From Rhodospirillales bacterium (GTDB lineage Bacteria; Pseudomonadota; Alphaproteobacteria; UBA8366; JADFVY01), in assembly GCA_024644185.1 (NCBI GenBank), contig JAHELM010000060.1:1-9176 (forward strand): a stretch of DNA of 9,176 nt, in the 5' to 3' direction. Position 1 is the stretch's first letter. The number at the start of each line of letters is the position of its first letter. The translations under genes and the position numbers were made by a program. Positions 1 to 5,721 of the stretch are shown piece after piece. The notes under the pieces were generated by a model. That model was not told where the DNA came from, made no database searches, and saw only the letters and a program-made list of their open reading frames with translations.

Positions 1-1542
1 CTGAACCATCACGCCCTCTTCCTGCATGATCTGTTCGATCCGCACCATGACCTTGCGCCGTTCGTCCGCATTGGCGATCGACATGGCCTTGGCCAGCAAG
101 GTGTCGAACTCCTTGTTCGAGAACGCCGACTCGTTCCAGGCCTCGCCTGACCGGTAGGCCAGCGCCAGAACCTGAACGCCCAGCGGGCGCATGTTCCATT
201 CGGTGGCCGAGAACGGGTACTTGGTCCAGTCGTTCCAGAAGGTCGAACCCGGAAGGATCGTGCGCTTGACCTTGATGCCCGCATCGCGGAGCTGCCCCGC
301 GACCGCGTCGCAACTTGCCGACTGCCATCCGTCGTCGAGCGAGATCAGCTCGAACTCGGTGTCGGCATGGCCCGCCGCCTTGATCTCGGCCAGGGCGGCG
401 GCCTTGTCCACCTTCAACGGCGGCAACTTGGCGTATTCCGGATGAATTGGACAGACATGATGGTTTTCGGCGGGCGAGCCCAAACCGGCATAGCCGAGTT
501 CCAGAACCACCGCGTTGTCCACGGCCTTGACCAGCGCGGTGCGCACGGCCTTGTTCTTGTAGAGGTCGGCCAACTGGTTGAAACGAACGCAAAGCGTCGC
601 CGACGTCACCGCCTCGGACTTGATCCAGCCAAGGCCGTCGAACACCTTCACGAAGTCGCCGTCGGTCCGGTAGCTCATGTCGATCTCGCCGGCTTCCGCC
701 GCCGAGACAAAGGCCGAGGGATCGGTGCCGAGGTCGATCAGTTCGTAGCCGTCCAGCCAGGCGCCGTTGCCCTCGTTCCACCATTTGTGCTTTGTGTTGC
801 GTTTGAACGTCTGCCTGACCCCGACTTCGTTGACATCCGGCAGGTAGGGGCCGGTCCCGATGGGGTTGGTCGAGGGGTCGCCGCCGTCGTAGCTCTGATG
901 CACGATCGCGGCCGGATAGTCTGCCATGCCGGCAATGATCGTGATGTCCGGGGCCAGCAGCTTCAGCTTGACGGTATGGCTGTCGACCGCGGTGATCGCA
1001 CCGGGACGTGCCAGCTTGGTCTTGGGATCGGCAAGGCTGGCCATGCGCGTGGCCATGGAGTTGCCGTCGACATTGCCGTCGCACCACCGGGTGATGTTGA
1101 AGGCCACGTCCTCGGCGGTGAAATCGTCACCGTTGTTCCACTTGACGCCCTTGCGGACATTCAACGTGTATTCGGTGGCGTCGGCGTTGGCTTCCCAGTT
1201 CTTCAGCAGTTTCCCCTCGAACGTTCCATCGCGGTTGTACTGGACCAGGTATTCCAGATACCCGCGTGTCGCATGCGACAATTCCGACCAGTCGAACAGG
1301 CGCGGGTCTTTCAACGCCTTGGTTTCCATATTCATCCTGAGCGTACCCCCGCGCCGGGGGGTGGCCGCGCGGACTTGCGGCGCTGCGAGTCCCAGCAAGC
1401 CATAGGCCGCAACAGATGAAACGCCAAGCGCCGAGGCACGAGTCAGAAATTCGCGGCGGTCCAACTGGCCAGAGCGACATTCCTTGGCGAAAAGCCGGGC
1501 TGCCGGATGTATAGCTCCCGTGGTGTCGGATTTCCTGGTCAT
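1..1542 (-). CDS. ABC transporter substrate-binding protein, family 5 (peptide/nickel type), Tat-exported, 3' end outside window
   Basis: The minus strand is open without a stop for 514 codons from an ATG at 1542 to the window edge, so the C-terminus (probably a few tens of residues by family length) is missing. A purine-rich RBS (AGGGAG) sits about 6-8 nt upstream of the ATG. The N-terminus carries a twin-arginine signal: DRREFL with the arginines at residues 29-30, a hydrophobic stretch at about 38-54 and an AxA-type cleavage region near 59-60. The mature part begins with RRGGTLRM. It contains the SBP_bac_5 signature GVKWNNGDDFTAEDVAF at about residues 132-148, followed by NPIGTGPY and DPSAFVSAAEAGEIDMSY. 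Family members bind peptides, nickel, opines or other small solutes in the periplasm and hand them to a two-permease, two-ATPase ABC importer. The permease genes would be expected beyond the left edge. The ligand cannot be predicted. The gene is divergent from the oxidoreductase operon, so it may import that operon's substrate (inference). Confidence 0.93.
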   Translation of the reverse strand, partial: MTRKSDTTGAIHPAARLFAKECRSGQLDRREFLTRASALGVSSVAAYGLLGLAAPQVRAATPRRGGTLRMNMETKALKDPRLFDWSELSHATRGYLEYLVQYNRDGTFEGKLLKNWEANADATEYTLNVRKGVKWNNGDDFTAEDVAFNITRWCDGNVDGNSMATRMASLADPKTKLARPGAITAVDSHTVKLKLLAPDITIIAGMADYPAAIVHQSYDGGDPSTNPIGTGPYLPDVNEVGVRQTFKRNTKHKWWNEGNGAWLDGYELIDLGTDPSAFVSAAEAGEIDMSYRTDGDFVKVFDGLGWIKSEAVTSATLCVRFNQLADLYKNKAVRTALVKAVDNAVVLELGYAGLGSPAENHHVCPIHPEYAKLPPLKVDKAAALAEIKAAGHADTEFELISLDDGWQSASCDAVAGQLRDAGIKVKRTILPGSTFWNDWTKYPFSATEWNMRPLGVQVLALAYRSGEAWNESAFSNKEFDTLLAKAMSIANADERRKVMVRIEQIMQEEGVMVQ

Positions 1543-1716
1543 GTCATTCTCCCTGTGTGTTTCAAGATTCTGATTTTGCTTGGCTTGCCGACAGACAAAG
1601 CCCGAGAAGCTCAGTCAATAGTATTTCATCGAGCGAATTGAAGCGAGTCGAAAGGGCCGCGATTTGAGTGGTTCGCCTCTTGCCCGGCAGATCGTCGGCG
1701 AAGATGTGGAATTATC

Positions 1717-1728
1717 TCGAAATTTCGA
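1717..1728. promoter_or_regulatory. Perfect 12-bp palindrome TCGAAATTTCGA, candidate operator
   Basis: TCGAAATTTCGA is perfectly self-complementary. It lies 74 bp upstream of the preferred ATG of the MDR gene, inside the divergent intergenic region. A short AT-centred palindrome there is a plausible binding site for a dimeric regulator controlling one or both divergent genes. No regulator gene is in the window, and no second copy of the palindrome was noticed. The assignment is inference from position and symmetry only. Confidence 0.3.
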
Positions 1729-1787
1729 CAATGCTGAGCGGCATGTCCGCGTCGCCGCGGGGCGTGCGTGCGGGTGCGTCGTATATC

Positions 1788-1794
1788 AGGGAGG
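1788..1794 (+). promoter_or_regulatory. Strong ribosome binding site that fixes the MDR gene start at 1802
   Basis: AGGGAGG is a near-perfect Shine-Dalgarno sequence with a 7-nt spacer to the ATG at 1802. The later in-frame ATG at 1835 has no comparable purine tract before it. The upstream extension of the open frame to 1664 likewise has no RBS and no family similarity. This favours 1802 as the start. Confidence 0.75.
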
Positions 1795-1801
1795 TGTCGA
1801 A

Positions 1802-2986
1802 ATGGGCGCATCACGGCGAGATCGGTTCGATACGATGAACCGCACGGCCACCATGATGGCGATCGTTACCACCGGCAATGGCGGCTACGACAAGCTCGTT
1901 TACCGTGAAGTACCGGTCCCGCAACTTGCGCCGGGCGAGGTGCTGCTGCGGGTCCTTGCGGCAGGTGTGAACAATACCGAAATCAACACCCGCCTCGGCT
2001 GGTATTCCTCGTCGGTGACCACTGGCACCGAAGATGCGGCAAGGGCCGCCGAGGTCGCTCCGACATCGAAGACGGACGGCGGCTGGAAGGGGCCAACGCC
2101 GTTTCCGTTCATCCAGGGGACGGACTGTTGCGGCCGAATCGTGGCTGTCGCTCCCGGCGAAAATGAAAGCAGGATAGGCACGCGCGTGCTGGTGCGCGCC
2201 TGCCAGCGGCCGCGCGGATATTCCGTCATGGACAGTGTCTGGATGGGGTCGGATTTCGACGGCGCCTTCGCCCAGTTCGTCAAGGTTTCGGCACCCGAGG
2301 CGTTCCCGGTCGAAAGCGATTGGACCGACGCCGAGCTTGCAACCATACCCTGCGCATACGGGACGGCGGAAAACATGCTGCACCGCGCCAATGTCACCGG
2401 CGCCGCGCGCGTCCTGATCGCCGGCGCGTCGGGCGGCGTCGGTTCAGCCGCCGTGCAGCTCGCCAAACGGCGGGGCGCCGAAGTGATAGCGATTGCAGGC
2501 AAGACGAAGATCGATCAGGTTCGATCCATCGGTGCCGACCATGTCATTCAGCGAGATGCCGATCTCGTTGCCGCCCTGGGCGAAGACAGCGTCGATGTCG
2601 TCGTCGACAATGTGGCAGGCCCGGCTTTCGGCGCGATGCTGGAGGTTCTGAAACCTGGCGGGAAATACGTTTCCTCCGGCGCGATCGGCGGACCATTGGT
2701 GCAGCTCGATATGCGCAGCTTCTATCTGAAGGATCTGACGCTGATCGGCTGCACGGCGTGGGACCAGCCGGTTTTCGCAAACCTCATTTCCTATATCGAG
2801 CGTGGCGAGATCCGCCCCATCCTTGCAAAAACCTTCCCGCTTGACCGGATCGCGGCCGCGCAGCGCGAATTCCTGGAAAAGGCGCATGTCGGCAAATTCG
2901 TCCTCATCCCACCTTCCTCCGACACATGGATGCGCCGTGGCGCAGTGGTGCGGGCGCCGGCCGGGACCGCGCGCCATCGGGAATGA
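1802..2986 (+). CDS. MDR-superfamily oxidoreductase (alcohol dehydrogenase / quinone reductase-like, zinc-less)
   Basis: A 394-residue NAD(P)H-dependent medium-chain dehydrogenase/reductase, probably cytosolic. The N-terminal GroES-like half contains LVYREVPVPQLAPGEVLLRV, VNNTEINTRLGWYSS and FIQGTDCCGRIVAV. The GHE catalytic-zinc motif and the four-Cys lobe of classical zinc alcohol dehydrogenases are absent. The Rossmann half has the nucleotide-binding glycines GASGGVG at residues 208-214, followed by AVQLAKRRGAEVIAIAG. The segment IRPILAKTFPLDRIAAAQREF and the near-terminal HVGKFVLIP are typical of the family's C-terminus. About 20 further residues (from SSDTW, rich in Arg and Ala) extend past the usual end. 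Start 1802 is chosen for its RBS; a start at 1835 would shorten the protein by 11 residues. The gene leads a same-strand run with the cupin (118-nt gap) and the GMC dehydrogenase. The substrate is unknown; reduction or oxidation of an enone, aldehyde or alcohol is possible. Family assignment is firm, specificity is not. Confidence 0.92.
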   Translation: MGASRRDRFDTMNRTATMMAIVTTGNGGYDKLVYREVPVPQLAPGEVLLRVLAAGVNNTEINTRLGWYSSSVTTGTEDAARAAEVAPTSKTDGGWKGPTPFPFIQGTDCCGRIVAVAPGENESRIGTRVLVRACQRPRGYSVMDSVWMGSDFDGAFAQFVKVSAPEAFPVESDWTDAELATIPCAYGTAENMLHRANVTGAARVLIAGASGGVGSAAVQLAKRRGAEVIAIAGKTKIDQVRSIGADHVIQRDADLVAALGEDSVDVVVDNVAGPAFGAMLEVLKPGGKYVSSGAIGGPLVQLDMRSFYLKDLTLIGCTAWDQPVFANLISYIERGEIRPILAKTFPLDRIAAAQREFLEKAHVGKFVLIPPSSDTWMRRGAVVRAPAGTARHRE

Positions 2987-2994
2987 GCGCCCGG

Positions 2995-3027
2995 TTGCGC
3001 TGCCCAGCGACGCGCAATCCCTTGCGC
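2995..3027. repeat. Three-arm inverted repeat TTGCGC / GCGCAA / TTGCGC
   Basis: The gap after the MDR stop holds TTGCGC (2995-3000), GCGCAA (3012-3017) and TTGCGC (3022-3027). The middle arm can pair with either flanking arm, giving two mutually exclusive 6-bp stems with an 11-nt or a 4-nt loop. There is no U-tract after the second stem, so it is not a standard intrinsic terminator. It could be an RNA-processing or stability element between the MDR and cupin cistrons, or chance in GC-rich DNA. Confidence 0.3.
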
Positions 3028-3072
3028 CATTGCAAAACTCCCGGTCTGGCGCTTGAATCGCGAATCGTCCTG

Positions 3073-3086
3073 GCCGGGATCCCGGC
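3073..3086. repeat. Perfect 14-bp palindrome GCCGGGATCCCGGC upstream of the cupin gene
   Basis: The 14 bases are fully self-complementary and end 8 nt before the GGGAG ribosome binding site of the cupin gene. As RNA the palindrome could form only a short stem with a strained loop, so a DNA-binding role or chance is as likely as a hairpin. No poly-T follows. Confidence 0.25.
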
Positions 3087-3093
3087 ATCCAAA

Positions 3094-3098
3094 GGGAG
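3094..3098 (+). promoter_or_regulatory. Ribosome binding site supporting the GTG start of the cupin gene
   Basis: GGGAG lies 6 nt upstream of the GTG at 3105. It justifies the GTG start; the next in-frame ATG falls well inside the conserved cupin core and would truncate it. Confidence 0.65.
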
Positions 3099-3104
3099 AA
3101 AGCG

Positions 3105-3467
3105 GTGATCAGGGGAATTTCAATCTTGTCTCGCGGCGCGGAGACGGTCGCCGGCATCGCCGAGCGGCCGATCGAATCCGTGCATCTCGCGCCCGGAAGC
3201 GTCCTCGAACGCGACCAGACGTTGCTGGCGCGGGACTTCGCGTCGTCCCGCTTCGGCATCTGGGCCTGTCCGGCCTATACCGACAGCTATCGGGACTATC
3301 CCTATAACGAATTGATGATCCTCATGTCCGGCCGGGTCGAGATCGAAGACCTCGAGGGGGCGGTGGTGACCTTCGGGCCGGGCGACGCCTTCATCATGCA
3401 CCAGGGGTTTGCCGGTACCTGGCGCCAGTTCGAACCGATGGTCAAATATTATCTGATCTATCCCTGA
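3105..3467 (+). CDS. Small Cupin_3 (DUF861) domain protein
   Basis: A 120-residue single-domain protein starting at GTG. The cupin core is at about residues 67-118: YNELMILMSGRVEIED, then VTFGPGDAFIMHQGFAGTW, then VKYYLIYP. This matches the Cupin_3 pattern, an E..LSG strand, a GPGDA turn and a GF.GTW strand, seen in the (S)-ureidoglycine aminohydrolase/EutQ-like group. The HxH pair and the later His that bind metal in classical cupins are not at the usual places, so metal-dependent catalysis is doubtful. No signal peptide or membrane segment is visible, so it is presumably cytosolic. The stop is 12 nt before the GMC dehydrogenase start, so the two are very likely co-transcribed. Stand-alone Cupin_3 proteins often sit in catabolic operons without a defined reaction. 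Family call is confident, function unknown. Confidence 0.87.
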   Translation: MIRGISILSRGAETVAGIAERPIESVHLAPGSVLERDQTLLARDFASSRFGIWACPAYTDSYRDYPYNELMILMSGRVEIEDLEGAVVTFGPGDAFIMHQGFAGTWRQFEPMVKYYLIYP

Positions 3468-3479
3468 GGATTCGGGATC

Positions 3480-5150
3480 ATGGAAAATTTCGACTACATC
3501 GTTGTCGGGGCCGGTTCCGCCGGATGCGTGCTGGCCAACCGGCTCTCCGAGGACGGCAAGGCCAGCGTGCTGGTTCTCGAGGCGGGTGGCAGCGACCGGT
3601 CGATCATGATCTCGATGCCGGCGGCGCTGTCCTATCCCATGCATTCGCCGCGCTACAATTGGGGATTTCATACCGAGCCGGAACCCTCGCTGCGCGGGCG
3701 CCAACTGAACTTGCCGCGCGGCAAGGTCATTGGCGGGTCTTCGTCCATCAATGGCATGTGCTACGTGCGGGGCAATCCGCTGGACTACGAGACATGGGAA
3801 AGGATGGGGGCCAAGGGGTGGTCCTACGAAAACGTGCTGCCCTATTTCAAGCGGGCCGAACGCCATGACCGCGGGGCGGATGCCTATCGCGGCGGTGCCG
3901 GCCCCCTGGGAACCCGGCGCGGCCCGATGTCCAACGTTCTCTACCGGGCCTTTGTCGAAGCCGGCGTCGAGGCCGGATACGGCAGGACCGCCGATATGAA
4001 CGGCGCCCGGCAGGAAGGGTTCGGCGCCATGGACATGACGGTGTCTTCGGGCCGGCGGTGCAGCGCGGCCGATGCCTATCTGCGCCCGGCGCTGCGCCGG
4101 GCGAATGTGGAATTGCGCACCCATGCGGCGGTCGACAAGATTCTGATCGAGAACGGCCGCGCCACTGGAATAAGGTATCGGCGGGGCGGCAAGAGCATCG
4201 CCGTCGCGGCCAACCGGGAGATCATCCTCTGTGCCGGGTCGATCAAGAGCCCGCAGCTTCTGAAGCTGTCCGGTATCGGTCCCGGGGACGAACTCGCGGA
4301 ATTCGGCATCGGCGTCGTACGGAACCTGCCGGGGGTTGGCGCCAATCTCATGGATCACCTGGAACTTTATCTCCAGGTCGCCTGCCGCGAGCCGATTACC
4401 CTGTTCAGCAACATGAACATTGCGGGCCGCCTGAAGATCGGTCTGGAATGGCTGCTGACGCATGGCGGCCTGGGAGCGACGAACCATTTCGAATCGGGCG
4501 GTTTCATCCGTAGCCGCGCCGGCATCGAATACCCCGACATCCAGTACCACTTCCTGCCGCTGGCGATCTCCTACGACGGAAAGACACTCGCCAGCCGCCA
4601 CGGGTTCCAGGTCCATGTCGGCACCAAGCGCTCGAAGAGTCGGGGCTGGGTCCGGCTGCGTTCCGGCAACGCCCAGGACGCGCCCCGCGTCCGGTTCAAC
4701 TACATGAGCCACGAGGACGACTGGGCCGAATTCCGGGCCTGCATTCGCCATACACGGGAAATTTTCGCCCAGCCCGCCATGGATCCCTACCGCGGCGTCG
4801 AACTGGCGCCCGGGGACGATATCCGGTCCGACGCGGATCTCGACGACTTTATCCGCGATCATGTCGAGAGCGCCTACCATCCCTGCGGAACCTGCCGCAT
4901 GGGGGCGGATGAACGGGCGGTGGTGGATGCTTCGTGCCGGGTTTTTGGCGTCGCCGGTTTGCGAGTGGTCGATTCCTCGATCATGCCGATCGCCACGGCC
5001 GGCGACCTCAACGCCCCGACAATCATGCTGGCGGAAAAAGCCGCCGATATCGTTCGCGGAACCGCATTGCCGAAGGACGCTTCACCCTGGCATGTGGCCG
5101 CCGAATGGCGGGAACGGCAGCGCGAAGACAAACCCGTACGGCAGATCTGA
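3480..5150 (+). CDS. betA: GMC-family choline/alcohol dehydrogenase (BetA-like)
   Basis: A 556-residue flavoprotein of BetA length and similar to BetA along its whole length. BetA oxidises choline to betaine aldehyde with FAD, passing electrons to the respiratory chain. The dinucleotide-binding motif GAGSAG is at residues 10-15 with the FAD-ribose acid in VLEAGG. GMC signature 1, RGKVIGGSSSINGMCYVRG, is at about 80-98 and signature 2, AGSIKSPQLLKLSGIG, at about 252-267. Other BetA-like segments are NHFESGGFIRSR, PDIQYHFLPLAI and RVRFNYMSHEDDWAEFR. The catalytic His-Asn pair is H467 in SAYHPCGTCRMG and N511 in GDLNAPTIM. Both are present, so the enzyme should be active. GAGGA at 3466-3470 overlaps the cupin stop and can serve as RBS. 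There is no betB, betI or bet transporter here, and cupin and MDR partners are not part of a classical bet operon, so the substrate may be another alcohol. The symbol is by similarity only. Confidence 0.9.
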   Translation: MENFDYIVVGAGSAGCVLANRLSEDGKASVLVLEAGGSDRSIMISMPAALSYPMHSPRYNWGFHTEPEPSLRGRQLNLPRGKVIGGSSSINGMCYVRGNPLDYETWERMGAKGWSYENVLPYFKRAERHDRGADAYRGGAGPLGTRRGPMSNVLYRAFVEAGVEAGYGRTADMNGARQEGFGAMDMTVSSGRRCSAADAYLRPALRRANVELRTHAAVDKILIENGRATGIRYRRGGKSIAVAANREIILCAGSIKSPQLLKLSGIGPGDELAEFGIGVVRNLPGVGANLMDHLELYLQVACREPITLFSNMNIAGRLKIGLEWLLTHGGLGATNHFESGGFIRSRAGIEYPDIQYHFLPLAISYDGKTLASRHGFQVHVGTKRSKSRGWVRLRSGNAQDAPRVRFNYMSHEDDWAEFRACIRHTREIFAQPAMDPYRGVELAPGDDIRSDADLDDFIRDHVESAYHPCGTCRMGADERAVVDASCRVFGVAGLRVVDSSIMPIATAGDLNAPTIMLAEKAADIVRGTALPKDASPWHVAAEWRERQREDKPVRQI

Positions 5151-5217
5151 TGCCGGTGGAGTACGGGTGTACGCCTTCTGGCCGTTTATCGGAAAGGGAA
5201 GCTTTCGCCGCCTGCCG

Positions 5218-5403
5218 GGCGCGGAGGCGGGCGTTCGGCGCGCGCCGGTCGGAATCGCGGCTTCGGTGACGCCATGGAACTTCCCGTCGGCGATGATTAC
5301 CCGCAAGGCCGCCGCGGCGCTGGCGGCGGCTTGCCCGGTCATCGCGCATCCCAGCGGCTGGACGCGGTTCTCGGCGCCGGCCCTGGACGATGCTCGCGCC
5401 GAC
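5218..5403 (+). pseudogene. Aldehyde dehydrogenase relic (succinate-semialdehyde dehydrogenase / GabD-like)
   Basis: Downstream of the GMC gene, one plus-strand frame encodes APVGIAASVTPWNFP, then SAMITRKAAAALAAACPVIAHPS and, more weakly, FSAPALDDARADRQ. These align in order with the central ALDH segment PVG..a.itPWNFP.AMITRK..pALAAGC.v..KP...tP.SALAL, in the form seen in NAD(P)-dependent succinate-semialdehyde dehydrogenases rather than BetB. The oxyanion-hole Asn in PWNFP (codon 5278) is kept, but the cofactor-binding Lys of the KP motif is His here. Only about 60 of the usual 470-500 residues remain: the N-terminal part, the nucleotide-binding glycines, and the regions bearing the catalytic Glu and Cys are all absent, and no start codon with RBS precedes it. 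It must be inactive. It lies between an alcohol dehydrogenase and an aminotransferase, the two enzyme types that make aldehydes, so an intact ALDH probably once served one of them. Confidence 0.8.
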
Positions 5404-5721
5404 CGCCAAACCCGGTGGCTTCGAGCCACCTCGCCGCGCTTGCAGATCACGACCATCCCGGCATCGGCCTCGAATCCGGCGACCGTCTCGACGATGTCGC
5501 CAATCCTCAATTTCGTGAAAACCGGCCGGACACCCGCGGCCTCGATGGAACGAAATCGTGCCGCATTGCAACAAGGGGCGGGGGCGAAAGCCTTCCGACT
5601 GTCGGGTGGGGCCGCCGATCCTCTCGACAAATCCGGGCGATAGGATAGCCTGTCGGGCGCGGGGGAAATCCGCCCGGCCGGTTTCCGGGGTCAGCCGGAC
5701 GAAACCAACAGGGAGCCAGGG
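5404..5721. other. Unassigned DNA between the ALDH relic and the aminotransferase gene
   Basis: No convincing intact gene is visible here. ALDH similarity stops near 5403. Just beyond is a perfect hairpin, GGTGGCT-TCG-AGCCACC, at 5414-5430. One minus-strand frame from about 5640 to 5404 reads like protein: EAAGVRPVFTKL followed by RIGDIVETVAGFEADAGMV and VICKRGE. That resembles the C-terminal end of some enzyme, possibly a methyltransferase-like fold, but it runs on into antisense of the ALDH relic and has no clear start, so it would be a fragment at best. The last 70 bp should hold the leader of the aminotransferase gene, whose RBS GGGAG is at 5711-5715. No promoter hexamers stand out. Confidence 0.4.
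5414..5430. repeat. Perfect 7-bp stem, 3-nt loop hairpin at the edge of the ALDH relic
   Basis: GGTGGCT (5414-5420) and AGCCACC (5424-5430) are exact inverted repeats around TCG. No T-tract follows on either strand, so it is not a canonical intrinsic terminator. It sits about 11 bp after the last recognisable ALDH codon and may mark the deletion or recombination junction that destroyed the gene. Confidence 0.4.

Larger units (their letters stand above)
1543..1801. other. Divergent intergenic region between the solute-binding protein gene and the MDR oxidoreductase gene
   Basis: This 259-bp gap lies between two divergently transcribed genes, so it should hold promoters for both. It is richer in A+T than its flanks between about 1561 and 1640. 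On the minus strand, TTGACT at 1618-1613 resembles a -35 box, but the hexamer 17 bp downstream (TCTGTC) is a poor -10 box. No convincing sigma-70 pair is visible on the plus strand. Short reading frames through here have no RBS and no recognisable product. Confidence 0.5.

Noticed and set aside
367..1419. 350-codon plus-strand open frame opposite the solute-binding protein gene
   Set aside because: It is antisense to a clearly recognisable family 5 solute-binding protein with a Tat signal and RBS. Its own translation is low-complexity and matches no family.
1664..1801. Upstream extension of the MDR reading frame to an ATG at 1664
   Set aside because: The extension has no RBS, no similarity to the family N-terminus and crosses the palindrome. 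The strong RBS at 1788-1794 points to 1802.
3073..3086. Intrinsic terminator at the 14-bp palindrome before the cupin gene
   Set aside because: There is no following T-tract, and an RBS and gene start follow within 20 bp, so termination here is unlikely.
3120..4880. 586-codon minus-strand open frame
   Set aside because: It lies opposite the cupin and GMC genes, whose motifs are complete. Long antisense frames are expected in high-GC DNA with GC-rich third codon positions.
5151..5269. Short frame starting ATG 5151 right after the GMC stop
   Set aside because: Its product is Arg-rich with no recognisable domain. The ALDH similarity is in a different frame of the same stretch.
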